A stretch of 64,000 bases of DNA from JBDHWG01 sp039810085 (GTDB lineage Bacteria; Chloroflexota; Anaerolineae; Epilineales; JAHCIE01). Each line of letters opens with the position of its first letter. Positions within the stretch are counted from its first letter, which is position 1. The DNA lies in the NCBI GenBank assembly GCA_039810085.1, contig JBDHWG010000001.1, forward strand, positions 124,001 through 188,000, given 5' to 3'. The notes under the pieces were generated by a model. It had not been told where the DNA came from, did no database searches, and saw only the letters and a list, made by a program, of their open reading frames with translations. Shown here in pieces: positions 1 to 8,565 of this stretch. Position numbers and translations under genes: made by a program.

Positions 1-95
1 CGATTGTGCTGCGACCCGCGCATACAAGATCGCCAGCGCCATTATTATACACAACGCAATCAATACTGCCCACGTCACGAAGGGCGAGGGCCAGT

Positions 96-1382
96 TCACG
101 GCAGGTACGCGCTTGGATCGACGGCTTTACCGTTCAGCCGGATCTCGTAGTGCAGGTGCGGGCCGGTCGAGTTGCCCGACGAGCCTGACAGACCGATCAC
201 ATCGCCCGCCGCCACCTTGTCGCCCACCTCAACGTTAATCCGCGATAGGTGGCCGTATAGCGTCGAGTACCCCTGGCCGTGGCCGACCTCGATGCACCAG
301 CCGTAGCCGGTCTGCCAGCCGGCGAACACCACCGTACCCGCCTGGGTGACGCGCACCTCCGTCTGCATCTCCGCCTCGATGTCCATGCCGGTGTGATAGT
401 CGGGCGCGCCCCGGAACACGCGGTAGCCAAAAGGCGACGTAATCTCGCCCCTCAGCGGCCAGCGACTCGGCGCGCCGGGGCCATCCTTGGGTAAGGCGAT
501 GCTGAGCACCTGCTTGGGCTGCGGCGACAGGGGGGCGCCTAGTCGCAACTTCTCGATCAAACCGGCTACCTGGTTGTCCAGCCGCGCCAAGAATGGGTCG
601 CTGGAGACCGTCTTGCGCTGGGCCGCCTCCGCCGCCCTGGCCTCAGCCGCCGCCTGCTCCTGCGCGGCCGCCTCTTCCGCTGCCCGCGCCTCAGCCGCCG
701 CGACCCGCGCCTTTTCCAAAAGCGCCTGCTCGGCGGCGCGGCGCACTTCCAGGTCCGCCCGCAGGCTACGGAAAGTAGCTTCGCGCGCGTTGACCTGCGT
801 TCTCAGCACGTCAATCTGGAGCGTCAGGTTATAGGGGTCGGGGTCAATCGAGGGGAAGGCAATGTCGTAGGGGCCGATGACATGCGCGCCGCCGGCCGGT
901 AAGGCCAGCGCGAAGTCAGGCGCGGGGGCCTGGCTGCGCGGCGGCGGGGGCGTCGGTTCCGGTGTGGGCATGCCGAGCATCTGCCGCAGCTCCGCCGCCT
1001 GCCGGTCTAGCTCGCGCAAGCGGTCCTGGAGCTGGCCGATCTCCTGCTGACTACGCGCCTGGTTCGCCTCCGCTTGCCGCGCCACGCCGACGTAGTCGTC
1101 CTGCAAGCTCTGAACGCGGGACTGCTGATCGAGGATAGCGCGTTGAAGCTCGCGGGTGCGCGGGTCCGGCGCCGCCTGCCGCGCCTGGTTCTCCAACCGT
1201 TGCGCTCGCACGTAGTGGTACGCGCCGAACACACCCAGCCCGATGATGCCGACGAGAAGCACGAAGGCAAGCGCAGACACGGCCCACGATGGAATGCGGA
1301 CCGGCCGCGAGCCGTCGGGGCCAACCACGAGCAGCGTATAGCCACGCTCCCGCTGCCGAGCGTCTTTCACTAGCAAAATCAC
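96..1382 (-). CDS. M23 family metallopeptidase, membrane anchored
   Basis: Peptidoglycan endopeptidase of the lysostaphin/LytM type, or a scaffold derived from one. The 428-residue product has a short cytoplasmic N-terminus, one membrane segment (about residues 36-58), an Ala/Glu/Gln-rich coiled coil (about 60-140), a Pro-rich linker, a second Ala/Glu-rich helical stretch and a C-terminal M23 domain. The domain keeps the zinc ligands: HTGMD near residue 330, YGHL, and HLH at 409-411. The architecture resembles coiled-coil M23 proteins such as EnvC or NlpD relatives that act at the cell surface in wall remodelling. The start is a GTG with little room for a ribosome site; a second GTG five codons in is possible. 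It is transcribed toward the left edge and the gene upstream of it is the tRNA on the same strand. Confidence 0.85.
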   Translation of the reverse strand: MILLVKDARQRERGYTLLVVGPDGSRPVRIPSWAVSALAFVLLVGIIGLGVFGAYHYVRAQRLENQARQAAPDPRTRELQRAILDQQSRVQSLQDDYVGVARQAEANQARSQQEIGQLQDRLRELDRQAAELRQMLGMPTPEPTPPPPRSQAPAPDFALALPAGGAHVIGPYDIAFPSIDPDPYNLTLQIDVLRTQVNAREATFRSLRADLEVRRAAEQALLEKARVAAAEARAAEEAAAQEQAAAEARAAEAAQRKTVSSDPFLARLDNQVAGLIEKLRLGAPLSPQPKQVLSIALPKDGPGAPSRWPLRGEITSPFGYRVFRGAPDYHTGMDIEAEMQTEVRVTQAGTVVFAGWQTGYGWCIEVGHGQGYSTLYGHLSRINVEVGDKVAAGDVIGLSGSSGNSTGPHLHYEIRLNGKAVDPSAYLP

Positions 1383-1447
1383 CTCAGCTGCAAAGATGCG
1401 GCATCGCGGCGATTATAGGCGCAAACGGGTTACGGGTCAAACTCACG

Positions 1448-1485
1448 AAAAATACGAAGCGAGATACTGACAGTATCTCGCTTCG
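1448..1485 (-). terminator. Rho-independent terminator after tRNA-Met
   Basis: A 15-bp perfect inverted repeat (arms 1455-1469 and 1471-1485, separated by one base) is followed on the minus strand by a T-run. It lies 39 nt beyond the 3' end of the minus-strand tRNA gene and ahead of the M23 gene, so it fits termination of the tRNA transcript. Confidence 0.75.
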
Positions 1486-1523
1486 TTGCCTGGGAGGCTA
1501 GCCTCACTTGAGGCGATTTGGAG

Positions 1524-1595
1524 TAGCGGGGATGGGATTCGAACCCATGACCTTCAGGTTATGAGCCTGACGAGCTGCCTCTGCTCTACCCCGCA
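1524..1595 (-). tRNA. tRNA-Met (CAT), initiator-like
   Basis: A 72-nt cloverleaf folds by eye: a 6-bp acceptor core, D stem GAGC/GCTC, anticodon arm with loop CTCATAA, 5-nt variable region, and T arm ATGGG-TTCGAAT-CCCAT. The anticodon is CAT. Positions 1 and 72 are mismatched (T-T) and the D stem has A11-T24, both traits of initiator rather than elongator tRNA-Met. The anticodon stem carries A29-T41, G30-C40, G31-C39 instead of the usual three G-C pairs. The 3' CCA is not encoded. Confidence 0.92.
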
Positions 1596-1630
1596 TCACT
1601 AACGTTGGGACGTTTCGACGTGCCCCGTCC

Positions 1631-2035
1631 TTACGTCCGGCGTGAAACTCGCTTTTCCGGGTTCTCCCCGACGTTGCGCATCAGCTCGTCCACCGAAATG
1701 ATCTGCGAGTCGGGCGCTTGGCTCGCCGCGAAATACTCGCAGCCCTTCCAGCACGCGCCCGGGTTGTTCAACTCGACGAGCTTCATCGTGCAGATGGCGT
1801 ATGGCTCGACCCGCTGGAGGAAGCCCATCTTGCGCACGATGCGGCCCTCCAGCGCCAGGTGGATGCACGGGTTGGCCTTGAGGATCTCCGGCACCGGGCA
1901 GGAGCCGCACAACCCGACATGCCACGCCTCCGCCTGGCGCGTCCGCTCTACAAGTCGGCACGCCCGCTTCGTCGCCTGCCGGTGGCTATCCTCGTGGTAG
2001 TATGGGCACTGAACACTCTTCTCAGTCGCGCTCAA
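1631..2035 (-). CDS. Cys-rich conserved hypothetical protein
   Basis: A 134-residue soluble protein of unknown function. It has about seven cysteines in paired or spaced arrangements (one near the N-terminus in a CPYYHED context, CGSCP, NPCIH, ICTMK, CWKGC), with nearby histidines, suggesting a small metal-binding protein (zinc or Fe-S); this is inferred only from residue spacing. The start is TTG with an AGAAGG ribosome site about 9 nt upstream. The gene stands alone upstream of the tRNA-Met on the same strand. No membrane segment or signal peptide is visible. Confidence 0.7.
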   Translation of the reverse strand: MSATEKSVQCPYYHEDSHRQATKRACRLVERTRQAEAWHVGLCGSCPVPEILKANPCIHLALEGRIVRKMGFLQRVEPYAICTMKLVELNNPGACWKGCEYFAASQAPDSQIISVDELMRNVGENPEKRVSRRT

Positions 2036-2141
2036 GATGCAACCTTCTAGAAAACCGAACCGCTACAGAGAAGTATAGGCGCGTTCGAGGGCCGGAGACA
2101 AGACGATGAGGTTACATTTCCACCTCCGTGGCCTCAAGCTT

Positions 2142-2147
2142 ATAATT
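2142..2147 (+). promoter_or_regulatory. -10 element of the PIN-pair operon
   Basis: A TATAAT hexamer lies 20 nt before the ATG at 2167, with a weak -35 candidate (TTTCCA, 2118-2123) 18 nt upstream of it. The gene is preceded by GAGAGGTGAG as ribosome site. Confidence 0.5.
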
Positions 2148-2166
2148 TCTTAATGAGAGGTGAGCT

Positions 2167-2568
2167 ATGCCGCGTAGTACTGCTCATGCGAAACCAGATG
2201 TTATGCCTACTGTGGAGGAGATCGCCGGTTGGGTGCGACGCCTTGATCGTCAGCAACAGGCGCGCCTGCTGCGTTTGGTTCCGGAGCTAGAGACAGTAAA
2301 GACAGAGAAGACGTCGGAAACGGCAGCTCCACTAGAGAGCGACGTCGAGGCAGCACTATCTTACTTCAGGGAGGCTATGGCGTCCTTCTCAGACGCGCGC
2401 CCCATGCAAGACGACGACCCCTTCATTGGCGGCCTGACTGTGGGCGAGTTTTTTGCCTTGCCTGAAGCCGAGCAAGAGCATCTATGGAACGAAGCCCACT
2501 TGCAGGCAGAGAAAGAGCTAGGCCAGCGTGAGTTCCCTGTCCGGCCCGATGCGATGCCTCCTCGATAA
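2167..2568 (+). CDS. Hypothetical protein, antitoxin-like position
   Basis: A 133-residue hydrophilic, acidic protein that I do not recognise. The N-terminal third predicts a short helical bundle (VEEIAGWVRRLDRQQQARLL), followed by a Thr/Glu-rich linker and an acidic helical C-terminus. It directly precedes and overlaps a PIN-domain-like protein, the classical order antitoxin-toxin, so it may be the antitoxin of that pair; no known DNA-binding antitoxin fold (AbrB, RHH, Phd) is visible. The start ATG follows GAGAGGTGAG with good spacing. Confidence 0.6.
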   Translation: MPRSTAHAKPDVMPTVEEIAGWVRRLDRQQQARLLRLVPELETVKTEKTSETAAPLESDVEAALSYFREAMASFSDARPMQDDDPFIGGLTVGEFFALPEAEQEHLWNEAHLQAEKELGQREFPVRPDAMPPR

Positions 2569-3082
2569 GAATATAACTCGGCTAACTGCAACAGCCCTAT
2601 TGGTAGCCCCCAGACGCCCACTGTCTCCTATGGAACAGGGGGCGTTAACCTTTTGGCATATGGCCGTGCAATCCAACGTCGAGTTGTTCCTCCCCTACAC
2701 GACTGCAAGCGTTCTCTCTCGATTGACAGATTATGCCGAGGCGCGCGCCATTCTAGCGTCTGCTCGGGTTCTCCTGCCCGGGCGCTATACCAGACGCTGG
2801 GCGCGGCGGATACGTGAAACTACCGGGCTAACGCGCGAGGACTCTACTATCCTCAGTCTCGGGGCGTTTGGAACTGACCAAATAGGAAATAGCCTCGGCG
2901 TCCACGTCATCGGCACTTACGATCAAGCCCTGATAAACGGCTACACGCATCATATGCCTGAACTCGCACGTCGTTTACAGAAGATGACGACTCACCTCCA
3001 AGCGCCATTCGCTGCCGTTGCTTTGCCCAAAGTTGCTACGCCGCACGAAATCGTCACCCAGATGCTCGATTATCCACATTAA
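2528..3082 (+). CDS. PIN-domain-like protein, putative toxin
   Basis: Up to 184 residues from a GTG at 2528; an ATG at 2549 gives 177 residues and places the PIN-like motif RCLLDKNI at the very N-terminus, so the ATG may be the true start. PIN proteins are Mg-dependent RNases with clustered acidic residues; candidates here are the Asp of CLLDKN, the Glu-Asp of TREDSTILSLG and the Asp of GTYDQAL near the C-terminal end. The reading frame overlaps the upstream gene by 20-41 nt, suggesting translational coupling as in VapBC modules. It converges on the amidohydrolase gene, overlapping its 3' end by 4 nt. The family call rests on motif reading only. Confidence 0.62.
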   Translation: MSSLSGPMRCLLDKNITRLTATALLVAPRRPLSPMEQGALTFWHMAVQSNVELFLPYTTASVLSRLTDYAEARAILASARVLLPGRYTRRWARRIRETTGLTREDSTILSLGAFGTDQIGNSLGVHVIGTYDQALINGYTHHMPELARRLQKMTTHLQAPFAAVALPKVATPHEIVTQMLDYPH

Positions 3083-4473
3083 TCGCCGCTGTATCTGCGG
3101 TTGGGGCGGACGAAGCGGCCGTCGCCCGGCTGGCCGACGATCTCGCCGTCGCGGAACACGACCTTGCCGTTGACCACCGTCGCCGCCACCTGCCCCTGCA
3201 TCGTCATGCCGTGATACAGGTAGTCGCAGGCGCGGGCGTTGGTGAACAGCCGCGCGCGGTCAATCGTCACCCGCGGGCGCGGGTCGTACACGGCGATATC
3301 GGCGTCCGCGCCCGGCGCGATGACACCCTTTTGCGGGTAGAGGTCGAACAGCTTTGCCCCGTTCGTGCTGACCAGCTCGACCGCGCGCTCGACCGTCAGC
3401 CGCCCACATAGCGCCTCGGTCATGATGAACGGCACCAGCTCCTCGACGCCCGGATGCCCGGCTGGCGTCGCCCAGATATCCGTCCGCGCCCGCTCCTTCT
3501 CCTCGACCAGGAACGGTGAGTGGTCCGTCGTCACGGCGGCGATGCTCCCATCCAGCACGCCCGCCCACAGCGCGTCCACGTCGGCCTGCGTGCGCAGCGG
3601 CGGGTTAATCTTGGCGTATGGCCCGGCATCGGCCATGCGCTCTTCGGTAAACAGCAGGTAATGCGGGCAGGTCTCGGCGGTAACAGGCGCGCCGTCACGC
3701 TGATAGCGCCGCAGGACACGCAACCCAGCCGCTGAGCTAAGGTGAGCGATATGTACCGGCTGGCCCAGGTCCTCGGCCATCGTGATAAGCTCCGCCATCG
3801 CCACGGCCTCGACCACCGGCGGGCGCGACGCCAGGTGCGCGCCCACGTCCGTGCGCCCTTCGGCTTTCAGCGCCGCGATGCGCTGCTCTAGTAGCGGGTT
3901 GCTCTCGCAGTGGACGACGCAGCGCAGGCCCGTCTCTTTGATAAGACGCAGCGCCGCGTAGATGCCGTCCACATCGGGCAGGCACAGGCCGAAGAACTCG
4001 TCGGCGCGGCCCGGCGGCGCGGCGTGCATGAAAATCTTGTAGCCGATCGCGCCTTCCTCGGCCATGCCCACGACGTCCTCGCGTCTCAGCGTACCCGGTG
4101 CGCCGTACAGGGCGAAGTTGACGTAGACGTTGGCCTCACCCAGCGTGCGCCGCGAGCGGAGGATCTCCGCAGTCGCGCAGCCGGGCTTGGAGATGGGCAT
4201 CTCGAAGATGGTCGTGACGCCGCCCGCCGCTGCCGCCCGCGTCTCTGTCCTGAAGTCGCCGCGCGCCGGGTAGGCCGGGGCGCGAACGTGGAAGTGAATG
4301 TCGATGGCGCCCGGCATGACGATCTGCCCGCTGGCGTCGAGCGTCTGCGCGGCGTCGGGCAAGCTCCCCGGCGCGACAATCGCCACAATCTTGTCGCCCG
4401 CGATGCCGATGTCGGCGTCCCGCACGCCGCCCGGCAGAACAACCTTGCCCCCCACAATGGCGAGATCGAGCAT
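3079..4473 (-). CDS. Dihydroorotase/allantoinase-family amidohydrolase
   Basis: Zinc-dependent cyclic amidohydrolase, 464 residues, hydrolysing a ring amide such as dihydroorotate, allantoin or a hydantoin. The ligands of the binuclear centre are present: H60 and H62 in DIHFH, the Lys to be carboxylated at K146 in GYKIFM, H188 in VVHCE, H244 in HIAHLSS, and D317 in TTDHSP. TCPHYL at 268-273 is typical of the allantoinase/dihydroorotase group. It is the last gene of the sugar-phosphate operon, 21 nt after rpe, with no other pyrimidine or purine-breakdown gene nearby, so the substrate cannot be fixed from context. Confidence 0.85.
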   Translation of the reverse strand: MLDLAIVGGKVVLPGGVRDADIGIAGDKIVAIVAPGSLPDAAQTLDASGQIVMPGAIDIHFHVRAPAYPARGDFRTETRAAAAGGVTTIFEMPISKPGCATAEILRSRRTLGEANVYVNFALYGAPGTLRREDVVGMAEEGAIGYKIFMHAAPPGRADEFFGLCLPDVDGIYAALRLIKETGLRCVVHCESNPLLEQRIAALKAEGRTDVGAHLASRPPVVEAVAMAELITMAEDLGQPVHIAHLSSAAGLRVLRRYQRDGAPVTAETCPHYLLFTEERMADAGPYAKINPPLRTQADVDALWAGVLDGSIAAVTTDHSPFLVEEKERARTDIWATPAGHPGVEELVPFIMTEALCGRLTVERAVELVSTNGAKLFDLYPQKGVIAPGADADIAVYDPRPRVTIDRARLFTNARACDYLYHGMTMQGQVAATVVNGKVVFRDGEIVGQPGDGRFVRPNRRYSGD

Positions 4474-4494
4474 GGGTAGTCTCTCCCAAGTGCG

Positions 4495-5196
4495 TCAGGC
4501 TGCCGCGTATACGGCGGCTTGCAGGGCGCGGACGTTGTCGGCGACGGACGCTTTCTTGTTGTACACCGCCGAGCCGGCGACGAGCAGCCTTGCGCCCGCC
4601 TCGACCGCCGCCTTGATGGTGCGCACGCCGATGCCGCCGTCCACCTCGATGGCGATGCGCTCCGCCAGCCCGCGCTCGCGCAGCATGTCGCGCAAGCGCG
4701 AGATCTTCGGCAGCTGCGAGGCGATGAACTCCTGGCCGCCGAAGCCAGGGTTCACCGTCATGAGCAAGACCTCGTCGACGAATGGCAGAATCTCTTCGAG
4801 CGTGACCAGCGGGGTCGCCGGGTTGAGGACGACGGCCGGGCTTTTGCCCAGCTCACGGATTTGCTGCACCGTGCGATGGAGGTGCGCGCACGTCTCGACG
4901 TGCACCATGATGACGTCGGAGCCGGCCTGGGCAAACTCCTTCAGGTAGCGCTCCGGCTGGACAATCATCAAGTGCGCCTCGACGACCGCATTGTACTCCT
5001 GGCAGATGGGGCGAATGGCGTCGATGACGAGCGGCCCCATGGTGATGTTGGGGACGAACATGCCGTCCATGACATCCACCTGGATGCGTGTGATACCGGC
5101 CTCGCACACCTCGCGCACCTGCTCGCCGAGGCGCGCGAAGTCGGCGGACAGAATGGACGGAACGATGCCGAATGTCTGTGACGCTTGTGGCTGCAT
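4495..5196 (-). CDS. rpe: Ribulose-phosphate 3-epimerase
   Basis: Interconverts D-ribulose 5-phosphate and D-xylulose 5-phosphate in the pentose phosphate pathway. The 233-residue TIM barrel shows PSILSADF at the N-terminus, VDVMDGMFVPN (catalytic Asp), EAHLM with a metal-binding His, the phosphate-binding TVNPGFGGQEF and VDGGI, each in the expected order. Length is normal for the family. It is preceded by rpiA (14-nt gap) and followed by the amidohydrolase (21-nt gap) on the same strand. Confidence 0.96.
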   Translation of the reverse strand: MQPQASQTFGIVPSILSADFARLGEQVREVCEAGITRIQVDVMDGMFVPNITMGPLVIDAIRPICQEYNAVVEAHLMIVQPERYLKEFAQAGSDVIMVHVETCAHLHRTVQQIRELGKSPAVVLNPATPLVTLEEILPFVDEVLLMTVNPGFGGQEFIASQLPKISRLRDMLRERGLAERIAIEVDGGIGVRTIKAAVEAGARLLVAGSAVYNKKASVADNVRALQAAVYAAA

Positions 5197-5210
5197 GGTG
5201 GCTCCTTATG

Positions 5211-5927
5211 CTATGTCGGCCGTGTCAGGTGGCGGATGCCGTCTTGACCAGCGACGATGACATCCGCCGCCAGGTCGAGGAACAGCCCCGTCTCCACAAC
5301 CCCGGCCCGCGACAGCAGGCGCGTTTCCAGGGCATACGGGTCTTGGATAGGGCCAAAGCGGCAGTCCAGGATGATGTTGCCCGAGTCGGTGACGAATGGC
5401 GTGCCGTCCGCCTTGCGGCGCATCTTGACCTTCGCGCCCCGCGCCTCCAGGAAGCGGCCCGTCGCCTCCCAGCCGAACGGGATGACCTCGACCGGGACGG
5501 CCCAGCGCTCGCCGAGCGCCGCAGACAGCTTGCTTTCGTCGACAACGATGATTTCGCGGTGACTGGCCTGAGCGACAATCTTCTCGCGCAGGAGCGCGCC
5601 GCCGCCGCCCTTGACGAGGTTCAGCTCCGGGTCAACCTCGTCGGCGCCGTCGATGGTGAGGTCCACGTCGTGGGGCATCTCGTCCCCCATGAGGGGGATG
5701 CCCAGGGCACGGGCGGCATCCTCGGTCGCGCGAGACGTAGCGATGGCGATGATGTCGCGCAGCTTGCCCTCGCTTATAAGGGCGGCAATGCGGTGGACGG
5801 CGAAGATGGCGGTGCTGCCCGTGCCGAGGCCGACGACCATGCCCGGCTCGACCATGTCGGCGGCATACTCGGCGGCCTGCTGCTTGAGACGGGCAATGTC
5901 GTCAGCAGGAGGTGTTGTTGCGGTCAT
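5211..5927 (-). CDS. rpiA: Ribose-5-phosphate isomerase A
   Basis: Converts ribose 5-phosphate to ribulose 5-phosphate. The 238-residue product has VGLGTGSTA (phosphate loop), DGADEVDPELNLVKGGGGA (catalytic Asp and the Lys/Gly-rich loop) and DESK in order, as in RpiA. I chose the ATG at 5927, which has GAGG 6-9 nt upstream and begins MTATTPPADD; the open frame continues 47 codons further but that part is the translation of a palindromic repeat (5956-6061) and is unlikely to be protein. Lies between pgl and rpe in one operon. Confidence 0.95.
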   Translation of the reverse strand: MTATTPPADDIARLKQQAAEYAADMVEPGMVVGLGTGSTAIFAVHRIAALISEGKLRDIIAIATSRATEDAARALGIPLMGDEMPHDVDLTIDGADEVDPELNLVKGGGGALLREKIVAQASHREIIVVDESKLSAALGERWAVPVEVIPFGWEATGRFLEARGAKVKMRRKADGTPFVTDSGNIILDCRFGPIQDPYALETRLLSRAGVVETGLFLDLAADVIVAGQDGIRHLTRPT

Positions 5928-5955
5928 GTTTGCCTCGTGAACAAAGGCGATTGCC

Positions 5956-6061
5956 GTCATTGCGAGCGCCAGCGAAGCAATCGCCCGGCGGGTAAGCGCG
6001 GCGCTGTTCCCGCACGCGCCAATTAATTCGAAGGGCGGGGGATCGCTTCGCTCGCGATGAC
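5956..6061. repeat. MITE-like repeat copy between pgl and rpiA
   Basis: Starts GTCATTGCGAGCG and ends CGCTCGCGATGAC, giving 13-nt imperfect terminal inverted repeats. It belongs to the same family as the tandem array at 25662-26249 and the copies at 11923 and 55772. Located in the pgl-rpiA intergenic gap of the operon, so it is transcribed. Confidence 0.8.
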
Positions 6062-6064
6062 GTT

Positions 6065-6796
6065 TCATGTGTCCAGGTGGCCAGCGGCAGCCGCGTCCAC
6101 CAGCCAGAGCAGGGCGCCGGGCATGGGCTGAATGAGTTGCGCGGGCAGAACTTCCGGCTCATGCGGCCCGTGCAGCACGCGCTGCAACACATCGGCCTTG
6201 CCTGCGCCTGCGACCAGGAAGGCGACGTGCGCGGCGGCGTTGATGAGGGGTACGGTGAACGTCACCCGCCACTGCCCGACGACCTCGACGTACTGCGCCA
6301 CGGCAAGGCGCTCCTTCTCACACAGCGCGGCCGTGCCGGGAAAGAGGGATGCCGTGTGGCCGTTGTCGCCGAGGCCCAGCAGGACGAGATCGAACACGGG
6401 CACGTGCGGCGTGCGAAAGAAGTCGCGCAGGTCCAGCTCGCACGCCAGCGCGGCCAGGGCCGGGCGATCCTCACCACGGATGCGGTGGATGTTGGCGGCG
6501 GGCAGGTTGACGGCATCGAGCAGGGTCTCCCGCGCCATGCGGAAGTTGCTCGCCTCATCGTCCGGCCCGACCATCCGCTCGTCACCCCAGAAAACGTGGA
6601 CGCGCGGCCAGTCCACCGCCTCCCGCAGCGGCGTGGCAGCCAGGCGGGCGAACATGGCGCGCGGCGTCGAGCCGCCAGACAGCGCCACGGCGAAGCGCCC
6701 GCCCCGCGCGATGGCCTCGCCTGCCCGGTCGACAAAATATCGCGCCGCCGTCTCGGCCAGGCTATCCACGTCCGGCAGAACCGTCATATCGGGCAT
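6065..6796 (-). CDS. pgl: 6-phosphogluconolactonase
   Basis: Hydrolyses 6-phosphogluconolactone to 6-phosphogluconate in the oxidative pentose phosphate pathway. The 243-residue protein belongs to the DevB/NagB-like family, with ALSGGSTPRAMFA, FWGDERMV and LLGLGDNGHTASLFPGT, the three signature stretches, at the usual positions and a normal family length. Encoded between pgi and rpiA on the minus strand, but separated from each by a repeat element rather than being tightly packed. An ATG with a usual spacing was taken as start (product begins MPDMTVLPDVD). Confidence 0.95.
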   Translation of the reverse strand: MPDMTVLPDVDSLAETAARYFVDRAGEAIARGGRFAVALSGGSTPRAMFARLAATPLREAVDWPRVHVFWGDERMVGPDDEASNFRMARETLLDAVNLPAANIHRIRGEDRPALAALACELDLRDFFRTPHVPVFDLVLLGLGDNGHTASLFPGTAALCEKERLAVAQYVEVVGQWRVTFTVPLINAAAHVAFLVAGAGKADVLQRVLHGPHEPEVLPAQLIQPMPGALLWLVDAAAAGHLDT

Positions 6797-6800
6797 ACAC

Positions 6801-6895
6801 TCTCCCCCTCACCCCCTGCCCCTCTCCCACAAGAGGAGAGGCGTGTCATTCTCATTTCCCCCCTCTCCCCAAAGGGGTCAGGGACGAGCTACACG
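6801..6895. repeat. CCTCTCCC-type palindromic repeat between pgi and pgl
   Basis: C-rich sequence with CCCCTCTCCC and partially matching GAGAGG arms, plus CCCTCTCCCCAAAGGGGT. It is a diverged member of the family also seen at 15331, 18979, 21097, 32093, 34494, 58863, 59450 and 60752. Confidence 0.6.
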
Positions 6896-8559
6896 CTCTT
6901 TCCTTGCAGCTGCCGGTAGCGGCGGATGAGGGCGTTGGTCGAGCTGTCGTGCGTTAGATCGGGCGCTTCGCTGGCCGTGAGCTGCGGCACGATGCGCTGC
7001 GCCAGCTGCTTGCCCAGCTCGACGCCCCATTGGTCGAACGAGTTGATGTCCCAGATCGCGCCCTGGGTGAACGTGTTGTGCTCGTACAGGGCGACAATCT
7101 TGCCCAGGCTCTCCGGCGTCAGACTGTCCAGCAGGAGGCTCGTCGTCGGCTTGTTGCCGGGGAATGTGCGGTCGCGCACTAGGTCGGCCGGCGTCCCCTC
7201 GGCCCGCACCTGCTGCATCGTCTTGCCGAACGCCAGCGCCTCCGTCTGGGCGAAGAAGTTCGCCATCAGCAGGTCCTGGTGCTGCCCAACCGGCGTCAAG
7301 GCGTTGGCGAAGCCGATGAAGTCGCACGGGATAATCTTCGTGCCCTGGTGGATGAGCTGGTAGAACGAGTGCTGACCGTCCGTGCCCGGCTGGCCCCAGA
7401 TAATCGGCCCGGTCTGGTAGTTGACCCACCGCCCGTCGAGCGTCACGTCCTTGCCGTTGCTCTCCATCTCCTGCTGCTGGAGGTAGGCGGGCAAGCGGTC
7501 GAGATACTGGGCGTAGGGCAGGATGGCGACTGTCTGCGCGCCGAAGAAGTTGTTGTACCACACGGCGATGAGGCCCATGAGCACCGGCAGGTTCTTCTCG
7601 AACGGCGCGGTGCGGAAGTGCTCGTCCATCTGGCGCATGCCGTCGAGCATGGCGTGGAAGCCGTCCGGCCCCAGGCCAATCATCGTCGACAGCCCGACCG
7701 CCGAGCTCATCGAGTAGCGCCCGCCGACCCAGTCCCAAAAGCCAAACATGTTGGCCGTGTCGATGCCGAACTTCTCCACTTCCTTCGCGTTCGTCGAGAC
7801 GGCGACGAAGTGCCGCGCAATCGCCTTCTCGTCCTTAAGCGCCTCCAGCGTCCACGCCCGCGCCGTGCGCGCGTTGGTCATCGTCTCCAGGGTCGTAAAC
7901 GTCTTAGAGACGACGATGAACAAGGTTTCCGCCGGGTCCAGGCCCTGGGTCACTTCCACGAAGTCGGCGCCGTCGATGTTGGACAGGTAGCGCAGCGTCA
8001 GGTCGCGGCGCATGTAGTGGCGCAGGGCATCGTAGGCCATGCGCGGGCCGAGGTCCGAGCCGCCGATGCCGATGTTGACGATGTTCTTGATGGGCCGGCC
8101 GGTGTAGCCCTTCCACTCGCCAGAGCGGACGCTGTCGGCAAAAGCGGCCATCTTATCCAGCACCTTGTACACCTCGGGCACCACATCTTCGCCATCGACG
8201 GTGATGTGGGCGTCGCGGGGCGCGCGCAGGGCCGTATGCAGAACCGCGCGGTGCTCGGATGTGTTAATCTTCTCACCGCGAAACATGGCGTCGCGCCGCC
8301 CGGCCACGTCGCGCTCGTTCGCCAGATTGAGGAGGAGACCGAGGGTCTCGTCGGTCATGCGGTTCTTGGAGTAGTCGAGGTAGATGCCGAGCGCCTCGGC
8401 AGTCATGCGCTCGCCGCGCTGCGGGTCCTGGGCGAACATGTCGCGCAGGTGGACATCCTTGATAGCCTGATAGTGCTGCTGGAGCGCCTGCCATGCCGGC
8501 GTCTCCGTCAGCATCGGATGTGTTGCCATACGATATTGCTCCTGATAACGGTCTGTCAC
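6889..8559 (-). CDS. pgi: Glucose-6-phosphate isomerase
   Basis: Interconverts glucose 6-phosphate and fructose 6-phosphate, linking glycolysis to the pentose phosphate genes around it. The 556-residue protein is of the long bacterial/eukaryotic type: GIGGSDLGPRMAYDAL, the substrate loop SKTFTTLETM, the signature WVGGRYSMSSAVGL, QHSFYQLIHQGTKI with the catalytic His, and FDQWGVELGKQL near the C-terminus. Six bases separate it from gnd upstream. Its 3' end lies in the C-rich repeat. Confidence 0.97.
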   Translation of the reverse strand: MTDRYQEQYRMATHPMLTETPAWQALQQHYQAIKDVHLRDMFAQDPQRGERMTAEALGIYLDYSKNRMTDETLGLLLNLANERDVAGRRDAMFRGEKINTSEHRAVLHTALRAPRDAHITVDGEDVVPEVYKVLDKMAAFADSVRSGEWKGYTGRPIKNIVNIGIGGSDLGPRMAYDALRHYMRRDLTLRYLSNIDGADFVEVTQGLDPAETLFIVVSKTFTTLETMTNARTARAWTLEALKDEKAIARHFVAVSTNAKEVEKFGIDTANMFGFWDWVGGRYSMSSAVGLSTMIGLGPDGFHAMLDGMRQMDEHFRTAPFEKNLPVLMGLIAVWYNNFFGAQTVAILPYAQYLDRLPAYLQQQEMESNGKDVTLDGRWVNYQTGPIIWGQPGTDGQHSFYQLIHQGTKIIPCDFIGFANALTPVGQHQDLLMANFFAQTEALAFGKTMQQVRAEGTPADLVRDRTFPGNKPTTSLLLDSLTPESLGKIVALYEHNTFTQGAIWDINSFDQWGVELGKQLAQRIVPQLTASEAPDLTHDSSTNALIRRYRQLQGKSV

Positions 8560-8565
8560 CTAGCC

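Noticed and set aside
5928..6068. 47-codon N-terminal extension of rpiA
   Set aside because: It translates the MITE-like repeat at 5956-6061 and homologous RpiA proteins begin at the internal ATG.
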